64,000 bases of DNA from Trichostrongylus colubriformis (GCA_963978905.1 OZ022256.1:52314001-52378000); one strand, 5' to 3'. Shown: positions 14,211-24,099, counted from the stretch's first letter. Notes: generated from the sequence alone by a model not told the origin. Numbers and translations: made by a program.

Positions 14211-14638
14211 AAAGGAATCGTCCACGGTAAATGAGTTTTTGTGTTACCCATGTATTTATGTTGTATTTGCCTAATGTTGGCCTCATGCAAAATTTCACGC
14301 GAAAAAATGTGAATCTGGCTGAGATACTGCACCACAAAGTGCGGTCCCAGTGGGCGGAGCCTCGGTGTAATAGCCTCGTACCGCGTCCGCCGTGGTCGTA
14401 GACGCATTGTAGGAACAGAAGGATACGTAAACAGTCCCACTCTCCGCTCCCAACGGCGGCGGACGACGGGACGAGGCTTTTACACGGAGGCCCCGCCCAC
14501 TGGGACCGCACTTTGTGGTGCTGTATCTCGGCCAGATTCACATTTTTTCGCGTGAAATTTTGCATGAGGCCAACATTAGGCAAATTCAACATAAACATAT
14601 GGGTAACACAAAAACTCATTTTCCGTGGACGATTCCTT
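14211..14638. mobile_element. Foldback MITE family copy 2 (long palindrome)
   Basis: About 430 bp, nearly palindromic. AAAGGAATCGTCCACGG and CCGTGGACGATTCCTTT mark the ends; CACCACAAAGTGCGGTCCCA and its inverse lie inside each arm. TTTAA-like flanks are present on both sides. The frames crossing this element are artefacts of the inverted repeat, not genes. Confidence 0.85.
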
Positions 14639-14799
14639 TAAGCTAGCATTAACTTATTTGTTTAAATTATGAAATAAACTTGGTGTGAACGATTTACATG
14701 AACGAATGCAAAATAAAAATTTTATTTCTAGTATATACTCATACGTGGTGAATCAACAGATATTCTTCGATTAGAGTGAAGTTTTGATTTTTTCCTAGC

Positions 14800-14947
14800 T
14801 GCTGATTTTCGCCGCAGCGCGCGAAGTGAAAGTTGTTACAAGGATGCTGTGTTATGAGCAAAAACTTTGGCCTCGACCGGACTCGAACCATCACTTCAAG
14901 TATTGGTATTATTCGTGGGTGGAGCTTCGCATTAGGACGAGGCAAGC
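14800..14947 (-). mobile_element. tRNA-derived SINE (family 2)
   Basis: On the minus strand, a tRNA-like head with GTTCGAGTCCGGTCGAGG (box B) is followed by AAGTTTTTGCTCATAACACA, GCATCCTTGT and GCTGCGGCGAAAATCAGCAG. The same order occurs at 24163-24290 and 25856-25975. Confidence 0.65.
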
Positions 14948-15582
14948 CTTCTTTCTAGATTCCAAGCTGTGCTAACATTTGAATGAGATACGAGCCATTG
15001 AAGCCGCTTGTAAAAAATCACTGTTATTTCTTTCCAAAACCTGTATACCGTTACCTATCCAGCAAAAACGATGAAAGCTCTGCCCCTTATGTAGGCCGCG
15101 ATCGGTTACAACAAAATTTAATTGAAAATGAATGGCCACACAGTCATAGATGGGTGCGAAAAGAGAGTGAAAGGGTTATTCGAAAGGTATAGTAGTAAAG
15201 ATACAGTTTGACAAGCAAAGGCGAAATTCAACTGAAAAGGAAATTTGGAAAAAAGATCTCCCATAACCTGATTAAGCTTCTGAACAATATACATGCATGG
15301 AAATGTGTGCTTCCAAGTACAAGTCAGGTTTCCACCAGGTCGAAACCCTTCATTCGGAGTTCGAAATAAAGAAGAGGACGGAAACCACAACATAACGGTT
15401 TGTCCGTGCAGCGTTTGGGATTGCATCATATTCTTCTTCCCATTACTTGTGATTGATTACATATCTGACGGATAACTATCTCATACACGTCTCGCATATC
15501 GGACAAACATTGGCGCAAGAAAGACAAACATAAACAATGGCAGTACTAACACAATTATAATACAGCATATGAAATTTCTACT

Positions 15583-15648
15583 AAAAGTAAATAAGTAAGT
15601 AGACAAGCAAATAACTAAATAAATAAATAAATGAATAAATAAATATAG
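15583..15648. repeat. (AAAT)n tract
   Basis: AAATAACTAAATAAATAAAT within about 60 bp of TAAG/AAAT units. It could be the tail of a truncated plus-strand retroelement, but nothing recognisable precedes it. Confidence 0.6.
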
Positions 15649-16314
15649 CCTGATACTGCCAACGTATTACGATGACTTGGAAAAAAATTACAATTCATCA
15701 TAATCAGTTTTTTTGAATGCCTGAAAAGATGGTGCGAACAGAAAAAAGTGATAGAAATAATCAATGTTCAAGCTATCTTGACACATTCGAAACGAGCGGA
15801 AAACCGCCCACAATGGGCGGAGCGTGTAATAATCTGTGGGTGAAGTTTATAGAAAAATGGGTTCCTATGGAATCACTGTGAAAATCTCATTGTTTATCTT
15901 TATTTTCTTTTTTCGTTGTATGTATAGAAATGCCTGATAATACACCAACACATGAGAGATACATTAAATATGCATTAAAACCATTGATATGCTGTCGAGC
16001 ATATTCAAAGCTAGGAGCTATAACATATATTTATTCGAATGTAAGCCATAGAACTCAAAATTCGAGGAAGTCGTTCACGAGATGTCTTCAGTATAAAAAA
16101 GAGGTATCAAAAAAGATTTATCAAATCCATGTCGGATTAGAGCAGGCTTTTACGACAAACTAGTTAGTCAAGGGGAACGCGTAATTGCTATGCGAAACGT
16201 TCAGTTCTGAAGGCACGTCGAAAAATGAGAACCCTGTTCCTGCGTCGTTCTGGTGGTTGTCTGATAGCCCGAACTGAACATATTTGCCGAACGGCGGTCC
16301 AACCACCATCGGTA

Positions 16315-16360
16315 CCATCGAATCCTCCACCACCACCACTACCACCACCTCCCACTAAAG
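16315..16360. repeat. (CCA/CCT)n tract
   Basis: CCTCCACCACCACCACTACC; explains the proline-rich frame in this region. Confidence 0.7.
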
Positions 16361-17950
16361 CCTATCTGGCCTGCCAATCGAGCCCGATAGTGTTTGAACG
16401 ATTGACGTATTATAATCCAGCTTAACGGAACGATCGATAAGAACCTGTTTCAGTTTCAAATATTCTACCACACGGAAAAAACGCCCTCACTACCCATTCC
16501 ATCCCTAAGTGATCTCATAGGACAACTTCCGCTCAAACTTGTTGCTTTGAGTAGATTGGCTCTAGTTTTGTGTAAATACAAACGCTGACTGCATCTCAAC
16601 TACTCAGTGATGGCACTGAATTCCTACGTGCATCTCATCTGATGATTCATGAGACTGGGTAGACAGCGACATCGAAGATCCGTAAGATCAACAATTAACT
16701 ACTGGCTCAGGTTCTCACCGAATCATCGCGACAAAAACCGAAAAACCCCACCACAAACACTGAAACAAGATACCTTTTGTATGAAATTCCAACTTCTCTC
16801 TCTCCGTAAAACCTCCGCATTGATGTTAATTACAATTTCCTCTGCTATGCGAACGCGTTTAGATGGAACTTTTATTGACGGCCTGACGTTCCGACCAGAT
16901 CGTCTTCCTCAAAATCCTGAACATGGCTCAAGATTTAGGTTTTTAACCACTATACCACCAAACGCCTCATTCCTCTAGCGGTAAAGGCAGAACATCAGGG
17001 AAACCGCCGAAGAAAAGTTCCAACTAACAACCTTGTTGGCGTAGCAGAGGAATTTGTTTGAAACTACTGATTTAGAGTTCCAGAAATAGTGAGTCTTTGA
17101 TAGGAGAGAGCGAGGAGTACAAGAAGAGAGAGCACGCGCTAAAATGACAGACCAGATGGTAAAAGGGCAATCAGCAAAAGTGGCCACAGCATAACATACG
17201 ATGGAATGGCCAGTGGATTTCATCTATTCGACTGGAGAAAAACCTCGTCATTCGCCTTCGGGCTGTGGTTTTGCACAATTAGTCCCTTTCTGGTTCCTTT
17301 CAAATCGACGACGGTAGAGGAAAGAGGGGGAGGATGAGTAATCTTAATCAACCACGGATTGTGGTTGAGGCGGCTCACCCATTTTCCCTTTGAATTCTCT
17401 TTAATTATTAAATAAGTCATAGGTGTAGCATCGACGATTAGCGCTGTTGCCATATTCTTGGTCCTTGGCACAATTCCCGAGTTAATAGGCAACTGAATCC
17501 CTTACTATAGCTGCGAATTGTCGGTTGAGTCTGCGCTCAAATGCGTGTGATTCTAGCGGTAAGTGGAATGTGTGGCCCACTCGAGACCTTCCCCATGTAC
17601 ACCTGTCGTCCCGCTAACCGTTGAAAGTTCGAGAGAGCGCCTGTAACATCTCCATTCGTTCCTGTCGCGAGTAAGCAATTAAGATTGTGTTGAAAATCAT
17701 TTGCACATTGTGATGGATACAAAAATTCATAATAAGAAAATGCCTAGTAATATTACTATATATGGCAGTAGTCACTAATTTTGTAGAAAAAAATAGGGTC
17801 GTATTGGGCTCCCATAAAGTTGGTCGTACTGAAGCCGTTCCTTCCCTCAACACCTGGGAGTGCCCTGTTCTCGAAGACTCTCCAAATGAGTAGATGTTTA
17901 TCTGTTTGTTGTGGAGGTTCCCTGTTATCAACAAATCAGAAAACTGTTTA

Positions 17951-18376
17951 TAGGAATTGTGCACGAAAAAATGACTTTTTCTGTTACTCATATATTTATG
18001 TTGAATTTACTTAATAAGGGCTGCATGCAAAGTTTCACTCGAAAAAGTGAGTATCCGGCAACGATACAACTTTTTCAACTCCAAGGTGGCGGCCGAGAGG
18101 GCGAGGCCTCAGAGTAAATGCCCGCCCCGTTATCCGTCGGGTCTGAAACGAGGAGTGGGACTATTTACGTGAATTTATGCCCTCTCTATGCGTCTCCAAT
18201 AGGGAGGTCGACGGGGCGGGCACCTACTCCGAGGCCCGCCCCTTGGCCACCGCTTTCGAGCTGTAGCTTTGCCGGATTTACATTTCTCGTGTGAAACCTT
18301 GCATACGACCCTTATTAGGCAAATACAAATGAATATATGTAACAGAAAAATTCGTTATTCTGTGCACAATTCTTTT
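17951..18376. mobile_element. Foldback MITE family copy 3
   Basis: AGGAATTGTGCACGAAAAAA at the left and GAATTCGTTATTCTGTGCACAATTC-type sequence at the right. Internal GGCATGCAA/GGTTTCAC-type arms and GCCCGCCCC segments are as in the other copies. More diverged than copy 2. Confidence 0.75.
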
Positions 18377-18732
18377 AAAAAGTTTATAAAAGTTTATCCG
18401 AATCTGAAGGTGAGAAGGTAGGGAAGTGGCGTATCTCAGAATACTTCTTATGTTATACATTTGCAGACGGCTTAACAACAGCGACGACGTCGGTGCCGGT
18501 TTTCGCAACGAAGAGACTTGCCAAAAACTGTACTCATCTGAATCACAATGTTATCTGTCCTAACGAGTTCTGTGCACATCAGCCCCCTCTTTCACCCGTC
18601 GTCTCTGAAAAGTAGAGCATCCATACGATGGTTCCTAAGGCTTAGCTTAGAATAAGGAAAGTAAACAAGGAGGAACAGTAACAAGCTCTAAACTTCCTGA
18701 GCATGGCTTTCATCTTGATACGTTTTTATGTA

Positions 18733-18877
18733 CAGTTTTTGCTCAAAAGTCTTCGGCCAAATGGTTTTTTACCTGGGTTTCTTTTTTGCGACAGGACCGA
18801 TCTAAGAAAAATTTTAGTATGTTGTACTTGGAGACACTGCATACTAAATGTACTATTTTGGCGCTGAACGGTGAAGG
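18733..18877 (+). mobile_element. TA-flanked MITE, left fragment (split by LINE)
   Basis: This is the left end of a roughly 500-bp MITE of Tc1/mariner type: a TA followed by CAG...GCTCAAAAGTCTTCGGCC. It matches the left part of the intact copy at 61866-62371, including GTATGTTGTAC and GGAGACACTGCATACT, and stops at GGTGAAG where the LINE tail begins. The right fragment is at 23595-23970. Confidence 0.85.
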
Positions 18878-18905
18878 TTTATTTAGTTATTTATTTAAAA
18901 TACAC
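18878..18905 (-). repeat. A/T-rich 3' tail of the LINE
   Basis: Read on the minus strand, the element ends in TTTAAATAAATAACTAAATA-like units just before the MITE sequence resumes. Short TAAA/AAAT tandem tails are common at 3' ends of non-LTR elements and mark the priming end. Confidence 0.65.
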
Positions 18906-19639
18906 TCATACGAGTGTGCCCAAATCAGGGAAGATGACATAGTCAAATGCATTATAGCAGTCAATAAATGGACGAAAACTAAACATAAAACAAGCCCAAA
19001 GTGAAGAAAAAAAACATCACTAAGGACTTAAAACGATTATAAAAGAGCGCAAGGAGAAAAGGAAGTGATAGGGCAGTGCCCGTTGGTCCCATGAGATAGA
19101 CCAGATAAAGGAAAAAGAATTTGACCCAAAGCTACTGGAGGTAGGTTCCTTCCAAACCAAAGTAATCAACATAGTTGAAGCAGACAAAAATTACAAATCC
19201 CATGTCCAGGAGAATACCAAGCCTGCACTCCTCCTTATAAGTATACGTGGTCATATGCGAAATGATAAGGTGGATGGTGCTAGGGATAACACCACTCGAC
19301 AAGAGCACTTGGGCATGCAAGTCGAACCACGGAACCAGATTTTCGGCTGTTAGGTATTCCCTACCCCTAACGATCTGATTCCAGGCCCACCAAGAGAAAT
19401 TAAGAAGAAAACAGTGGGCATGCGTGCAAGCCATAGTAGGAGTAATCAGAACTAAATGCAATCAAATCAAAGCTGGAAGGCCGCCAGACCTCACAGTATC
19501 AGTGAACCAAAAAAGCAGTGATCAAGAATAGCAGAATACCAGTAGTAGTAGTAAGAGCAGGCCATGACAGAAAAGGAGCAAACAACTATCGGAAACAGAA
19601 AATGGGAGCAAGGCAGGAAAACGTGATGTTGCCTATTTA

Positions 19640-19945
19640 CAGTCAACGGTCCATCAGAAGGTGTTGCGATGAGAAATCGTAGCACACAAGTCGCACTTTG
19701 TAGCGAAATCAAGAGATAGAGCTCAAAAATAACCATCCGAGTCCTCAGAAGGGGTGCCAACCGTTCAGAGAAATCCTTGCTGCAGTTGCATTTATCGAGG
19801 CTGTAGCGAGTGGGCGATAACACAGCCGTACACGGATGCATATCGGTGAGAATGACGACGTTAAGCCAATGATCCATCAGAAGTTGTTGCGATGATGTTC
19901 GCAGCACAAGAGTCGCACGTCGCAAGCGAAATCAAGAGATGTAGC
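19640..19945 (-). repeat. Tandem repeat in the LINE 3' UTR
   Basis: Two diverged copies of a segment of about 75 bp lie about 220 bp apart (roughly 19643-19716 and 19865-19941). They share CCATCAGAAG..GTTGCGATGA, TCGCAC and AGCGAAATCAAGAGAT. The repetition lies between the ORF2 stop and the tail, so it belongs to the element's unusually long 3' untranslated region. It does not look coding. Confidence 0.6.
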
Positions 19946-20011
19946 TAAACCACAGACCACCACATCTGTCCCTCTGCAACAAGTGAGGAAACACTGCAAT
20001 GAGAAATGATC

Positions 20012-20230
20012 TTAATAGGCATCCTGAAGGTCTAGAATCTGAAGCAAGTCTATTTTATTCAATCTATGTTTGAATACGTGACTATTCTTAGCACTCATAA
20101 CTTCCCTAGGAAGTAGCTGAAACCATCGTGCAACGCGATAAAGGAAGAAATCGAATAGCCGACTAGCACTTCTATTCTGAATTTTGGCATAGTGCAAGTT
20201 GAATCCATTACCTCGCTCACTACCCGGCCA
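20012..20230 (-). pseudogene. C-terminal part of LINE ORF2 after a frameshift
   Basis: Reading in the frame shifted from ORF2 from about 20230 gives WPGSERGNGFNLHYAK, then FFLYRVARWFQLLP and AKNSHVFKHRL, ending at TAA 20014-20012. A basic R..FF..RV...W..LP..V..A.....FK..L pattern is the usual end of CR1-group ORF2 proteins. This is therefore the genuine C-terminus, separated from the main frame by a single indel near 20228-20245 (around TGGGTGTTGGCCGGG on the minus strand). The main ORF2 frame instead hits TAG at 20222-20220. It is the only disabling lesion I found in the element's coding region. Confidence 0.8.
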
Positions 20231-22847
20231 ACACCCAATACTTATTTGGGGCCAGCTTTAATTCCTTCCGAAGTAACTGAAACCCAAAAACAAGATCAGA
20301 GACTACTCTTCGATATCGCAAAGATCTCAGCCCAAGCCACTGTAGCCTTTCCTTATAGGAAGGTAAATGCCGCCTACAACATCTCTTATGCAACCGGAGG
20401 AAAACTAGTCTAGTGAACACCTGCTGTACCCTCTCAAGTTTCAGTATGTCCTTTCTAACAATCGGATTCCAAACTTGGGAAGCATACTCTAAGTGTGGCA
20501 AAACATAGGCTTTGTAAAGCCGAACAAGAATATCAGTTCTGTTACAGCGGGTGTTACGAAAAACACCAAACAGGGAAGCAAAAGCTTTTTTAGTCTGTTC
20601 CACATGGGAAGAGAGTTTCAAGTCAGAGTCGATAAAAACACCGAGATCTTTGACAGTATCACATCTTCTCAGAGAAACACCATTCACAGTGTAATTGAAT
20701 GCCGCTCCCTTCCCAATGTGCAGCACAAAACACTTGTTCAAATTAATCGACAGATCTAAGTTAGCAGCCCACAATGTCAACTGCTCAAGTGATCGCATCA
20801 GAGTGGTACGAACTGTTTCGCAGTTTGATTCATCATATATTCCGTATAGCTTAACATCATCTGCGTAGATCTGTACTTTAATGTCAAAGGAGCTTCTTAG
20901 GCTATGAACCAAATCAAAAGTATATATTAAAAACAGAAGAGGGGACAAAACTCCTCCTTGTGGCACTCCACTGGAGCAGTGATGCTTGTTTGAGAAATCA
21001 CAGCCCACCTTCACTGTCATATGCCTTTCACATAAATACGATGATAGCCAATTCAATAGGTGACCATCTATACCAAGACTTACAAGTTTGTGCAATAGCT
21101 TATAATGGTTGACTCTATCGAATGCTTTGGTTAAGTCCACATAGATTACATCAACATATTTCCCTTGATTTACAGCAATATGCCAGTCAAAAAGACTGTC
21201 AACGAGATTGGTAGAGGTGCTCGCACCTGGAAGAAAACCATGTTGCTCTGGTGGTATGAGATTAAACTTATAACACCAGGACAACAACTTTTCCCTTATA
21301 ATTTTCTCCATAACCTTGATCGGCGTCGGCGTTATACTAATTGGGCGAAACTCGGACACCAGTTTCGCTCCTGGAGCTTTGGGTATGGCAGTGACCAATG
21401 CTTCTTTCCAAACCTCAGGTACTTCACCCAGCATAAACGAAACGTTAAAGATGTGAGCCAGAGGCTTGAAAAGAGATGAGGCGCAATTTTTGAATACTAT
21501 CGGAGGGATACCATCATAGGGTTCCATAATAGAGGGCTTCAGACGCTTAAGTAGCCTGCAGATATCAGAAGGATGGAAGTATACCATATCACATTTATAA
21601 TTATTCCACATTAGGCTAGAATCAGGCAATCTAGGAATAGTATTCTGTTTGGAGAATACACTCGCAAAATAATCACCAAGCGCATTTGCTTTGCCAATGT
21701 CAGTGTAGTGCCCACAACCCTTGCCATCAGATATAGGAGGAAGACGATAACCACCCTTCACTTTATTATTAACATAAGCGTACAAACGCTTCATAGAGGC
21801 ATGAGATGATAGACGGCGTTCATAATTATTCCAAAATTTTCGAAGATGGAAGTTGATATCACAACATGCTTTCTTATAAAGAACATCATTCATCGGGTCC
21901 ATTGCACTTTCAAAAATGCGTTGCTTTTGGCAGAGTAAATTGCGAATGTGACTCGGAAACCTTGGGACAGATGGACCATGATATTTGAATGGAACATGTG
22001 ACGCAAGCATATCATAAACAATCAAGCAAAACCTGCGATATAAGTCAGATGCCGAAGTATAACCATCAAAAGCCTGCAACCAATTAACCTTACCAAAACT
22101 TTCCCTCAAAGAGACATAATCTACACGAAAGAAGTCTGGTCTAGGTAAGTATGGTAAGGTAGGGGAGAGACTTGTATCCACAAGAAAGTGTACCATAGAA
22201 TGATCTGATGTGGATAGAGGGGGAAAGGTCCTTATGTGGCTCACAATCGGACTGGACGCGAGGATTACATCAAGAATGTTGTCAAAATGAGTGGGTTCCT
22301 TTACAAGCTGCATAAACCCAGATGTCATGAAGAAACTAAGAAGCTTCTTAGATGATGCATCAAGAGCAGCACATTCAACCCAATCAATCTTAAGGTTGAG
22401 ATCACCCAAAACGATAGTATCCTGTCCTGTAGATACTAGAGCCGACAATAAGTCCAATAACGCATCATCATCACTACTTGAGGAGTTGGGGGGACGATAA
22501 GCTAAAATAAACCTGGTGCGGGATCCATTGGTAGTACCTAACAATTCGATGCACAAAACATCGGTCTTGGATGAGTTATCAATTGGCACCTCATGTAAGG
22601 AAAGACCGCATTTGAAAACACAACACACTCCTCCACCTCTGCGTTTGACTCTGTCCATACGGAGGATACTATAAGGGAGAGGTCCAATCAATTCAGAGTC
22701 CTTAATTCTGGGATTGAGCCAGGTTTCTGTGATAAAAAGTAGATCCGGCTTTTTTTCAGAAAGAAACATGTGGAGACTATCAATCTTATTAGAAATACTA
22801 CGTGCATTAAACAAAAAACAGGAAAGGGTGACCAATGAACCATGCAC
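20220..22847 (-). CDS. LINE ORF2: endonuclease-reverse transcriptase
   Basis: This frame encodes an 875-residue polyprotein that would nick target DNA and reverse-transcribe the element RNA from the nick. The endonuclease domain covers about residues 8-225. Its visible catalytic positions are N14 (FNARS), E41 (ITETW), Y117 (YRPPN), D149/N151 (GDLN), D193 and D215/H216 (SDHS). The reverse transcriptase occupies roughly residues 440-720, with D571 (YVDLTKAFD), the SSGVPQGGVLSPLL motif and the catalytic YADD box at 661-664 (bases 20867-20856). No in-frame ATG exists near the start: residue 1 is a GTG codon, the frame is open back to 22868, and the first ATG is codon 27. This suggests -1 frameshifting from ORF1 or non-AUG initiation. 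The frame ends early at TAG after VLAG; the true C-terminus continues in another frame. Confidence 0.93.
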   Translation of the reverse strand: MHGSLVTLSCFLFNARSISNKIDSLHMFLSEKKPDLLFITETWLNPRIKDSELIGPLPYSILRMDRVKRRGGGVCCVFKCGLSLHEVPIDNSSKTDVLCIELLGTTNGSRTRFILAYRPPNSSSSDDDALLDLLSALVSTGQDTIVLGDLNLKIDWVECAALDASSKKLLSFFMTSGFMQLVKEPTHFDNILDVILASSPIVSHIRTFPPLSTSDHSMVHFLVDTSLSPTLPYLPRPDFFRVDYVSLRESFGKVNWLQAFDGYTSASDLYRRFCLIVYDMLASHVPFKYHGPSVPRFPSHIRNLLCQKQRIFESAMDPMNDVLYKKACCDINFHLRKFWNNYERRLSSHASMKRLYAYVNNKVKGGYRLPPISDGKGCGHYTDIGKANALGDYFASVFSKQNTIPRLPDSSLMWNNYKCDMVYFHPSDICRLLKRLKPSIMEPYDGIPPIVFKNCASSLFKPLAHIFNVSFMLGEVPEVWKEALVTAIPKAPGAKLVSEFRPISITPTPIKVMEKIIREKLLSWCYKFNLIPPEQHGFLPGASTSTNLVDSLFDWHIAVNQGKYVDVIYVDLTKAFDRVNHYKLLHKLVSLGIDGHLLNWLSSYLCERHMTVKVGCDFSNKHHCSSGVPQGGVLSPLLFLIYTFDLVHSLRSSFDIKVQIYADDVKLYGIYDESNCETVRTTLMRSLEQLTLWAANLDLSINLNKCFVLHIGKGAAFNYTVNGVSLRRCDTVKDLGVFIDSDLKLSSHVEQTKKAFASLFGVFRNTRCNRTDILVRLYKAYVLPHLEYASQVWNPIVRKDILKLERVQQVFTRLVFLRLHKRCCRRHLPSYKERLQWLGLRSLRYRRVVSDLVFGFQLLRKELKLAPNKYWVLAG

Positions 22848-22862
22848 TTTTATACATTTCCC
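22802..22862 (-). promoter_or_regulatory. Candidate -1 programmed frameshift signal, ORF1/ORF2 junction
   Basis: On the minus strand the last ORF1 codons are TCG GGA AAT GTA TAA. This places the heptamer G GGA AAT (22862-22856) in register for X XXY YYZ tandem slippage. A -1 slip gives GGG AAA and enters the ORF2 frame exactly, because ORF2 is open from 22868. Eight nucleotides downstream, GTGCAT (22847-22842) can pair with ATGCAC (22807-22802) to form a 6-bp stem with a 34-nt loop, at the spacing expected for a stimulatory structure. The stem is short. The heptamer and register are seen directly; function is inferred. Confidence 0.5.
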
Positions 22863-23518
22863 GACCCGCTACTAGGTAGATCTGAGAGGCGTTTTAGCTC
22901 GCCCCTATAGACCACCCACTCCTTCCTGCCCATACCTTTATTCCTTTCCTTTGCTAGTTGCCTCAACTCATAATCGAGCCTACGCTCCTCTACGGTCATA
23001 CTCCTCCGCACGAATACATTAGCGAATCCCGTACTGCGTAGCTTCCGAGAATTTGCCAACGCCTTGCGCCAGTGTGACGTGGAAGGAAGTACAACCTTGA
23101 CTAACCTCGGCCTAGCTTGATCATACCTACCCATACGAAATACTTCTGCAGGCCTACATTCAACATCGAGGACATCAAGTATGTCTCTCACCTTATCTTC
23201 CAGCTCCCTCTGTCTTTTGGACGGTGGAAGAGTCATTTCTGACTCATCTAGACCTGCAAGCACTACAGCACGCATCCTTTTCTCTTTATCCACCGACTCA
23301 GCAATTTCCTTGGGTATTTTATCAGCAAGGACTGCCAGCATCCTCTCGATAACTGGATCCTTGTTTCGCTCAATGATACTAGCCATGAGGTCCCTCACTG
23401 ACATCTTGCTGTAATCAAGCTCCTCCGTTGCATGAGAGTTCACTACTGGATTATCCCCGGGAGACTGAGACGCTGCTCCGTTAGCACTTACTTTGCTGCG
23501 TGTGGTCCTAGCCATCAT
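22850..23518 (-). CDS. LINE ORF1 protein (RNA-binding/chaperone type)
   Basis: This predicted protein of about 222 residues belongs to the retrotransposon. I chose the tandem ATG pair at 23518 as start (MMARTTRSK), because the frame is open a little further up but has no other ATG there. The N-terminal third is polar, followed by a charged helical stretch with conserved-looking KIPKEIAESVDKEKR and VVLAGLDESE motifs. The C-terminal half (PRLVKVVLPS, then FVRRSMTVEERRLDYELRQL) resembles the RRM-like plus C-terminal region of LINE ORF1 proteins, which bind element RNA and help form the ribonucleoprotein. There is no obvious zinc knuckle. The stop codon TAA overlaps the upstream open part of ORF2, and a GGGAAAT heptamer sits in the last codons. 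The family assignment is by resemblance only. Confidence 0.8.
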   Translation of the reverse strand: MMARTTRSKVSANGAASQSPGDNPVVNSHATEELDYSKMSVRDLMASIIERNKDPVIERMLAVLADKIPKEIAESVDKEKRMRAVVLAGLDESEMTLPPSKRQRELEDKVRDILDVLDVECRPAEVFRMGRYDQARPRLVKVVLPSTSHWRKALANSRKLRSTGFANVFVRRSMTVEERRLDYELRQLAKERNKGMGRKEWVVYRGELKRLSDLPSSGSGNV

Positions 23519-23594
23519 AAGATTTAGAGAGACAACAGAGAAGAAATCAATAAATCCAAAGTTCAAAGTCCGTCTAACGATTGGGTGAACCCGG

Positions 23595-23646
23595 TTATGT
23601 TGTTAAATGCAATTTTTTGTTTATGTTGTTAAATGCAATTTTTTGT
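23595..23646. repeat. Perfect 26-bp tandem duplication at the LINE/MITE junction
   Basis: Positions 23595-23620 and 23621-23646 are identical (each begins TTATGTTGTTAAATGC). The intact MITE copy has this segment once, so it was duplicated locally where the 5' end of the LINE joins. It is not a standard target-site duplication, because no copy is present beside the 3' tail at 18877. Confidence 0.85.
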
Positions 23647-23970
23647 TTTTGGAGTGCCATCTCCATGCCGTCCCGCTGTGCCACTGTCATCAAAAGTCGT
23701 GGTCTTTCTACAAAATATTAATATTTTCTGAGCCTTGCTCGTTTTGTTTTTGTAAAGAGAGCCGTTTTTCTTGACCAAGCCTTTTTCTTTTTTTCGGTGG
23801 TTTTGTAGTAAATTCTTGTGAAAAACCATGAAAAGAGTCAAGCGGCACTCTAGTAGAAGGAAGTGTTGACAATAGGTTCAGGCACCACATATTAAAATTT
23901 TGTCAATTTGGTCAAGTAGAAAAAAAGTTATGACAGAAAGTGTTTGGCCGAAGACTTTTGAGCGCTACTG
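23595..23970 (+). mobile_element. TA-flanked MITE, right fragment (split by LINE)
   Basis: The sequence resumes the MITE at TTATGTTGTTAAATGC and runs to the terminal repeat CTTTTGAGCGCTACTG followed by TA. It aligns with the right two-thirds of the intact copy, including CATCAAAAGTCGTGGTC and GAAAAGAGTCAAGCGGCAC. A perfect 26-bp tandem duplication occurs at its beginning. No complete transposase is visible; a short minus-strand frame here resembles one in the other copy. Confidence 0.85.
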
Positions 23971-24099
23971 TATATTGTAGAAAGTGATATCTTTGCAAAT
24001 ATTCCTGTGTTCTTCCATGAAAGGATAATATACGAATTAGCAGATAATATACGAAATTTAGCACGTGAGAAAGTGGTTCACCATAATCACTGAAGACTT

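Larger units (their letters stand above)
15000..17949. other. No gene recognised
   Basis: Short frames only, apart from the AAAT tract at 15.6 kb and the CCA tract at 16.3 kb. Probably intergenic or intronic. Confidence 0.45.
18878..23594 (-). mobile_element. CR1-like non-LTR retrotransposon, nearly full length
   Basis: A LINE of about 4.7 kb lies on the minus strand. It has a short 5' leader, ORF1, ORF2 with an apurinic-type endonuclease and a reverse transcriptase, a 3' UTR of about 1.1 kb and an A/T-rich tail of TAAA-like units at the low-coordinate end. Its limits come from the flanks, not from guesswork: the DNA on both sides is the interrupted halves of one MITE whose intact relative lies at 61866-62371. 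The two halves meet at the junction GGTGAAG/TTATG. ORF order, the endonuclease and RT motifs and the FFLYRVARW-type C-terminus fit the CR1/Jockey group. No clear target-site duplication is visible. One frameshift in ORF2 makes this copy probably inactive, unless it is a sequencing error. Confidence 0.9.

Noticed and set aside
13760..14440. Minus-strand frame of 226 codons
   Set aside because: Its first half is coded by the foldback MITE at 14.2 kb and the rest has no motif or splice context; likely chance plus inverted-repeat effect.
14209..14619. Minus-strand frame of 136 codons
   Set aside because: Lies wholly within the foldback MITE; the palindrome keeps both strands open.
19132..19925. 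Minus-strand frames of 109 and 144 codons as genes
   Set aside because: They lie in the 3' UTR of the LINE and cover its tandem repeat; no motif.
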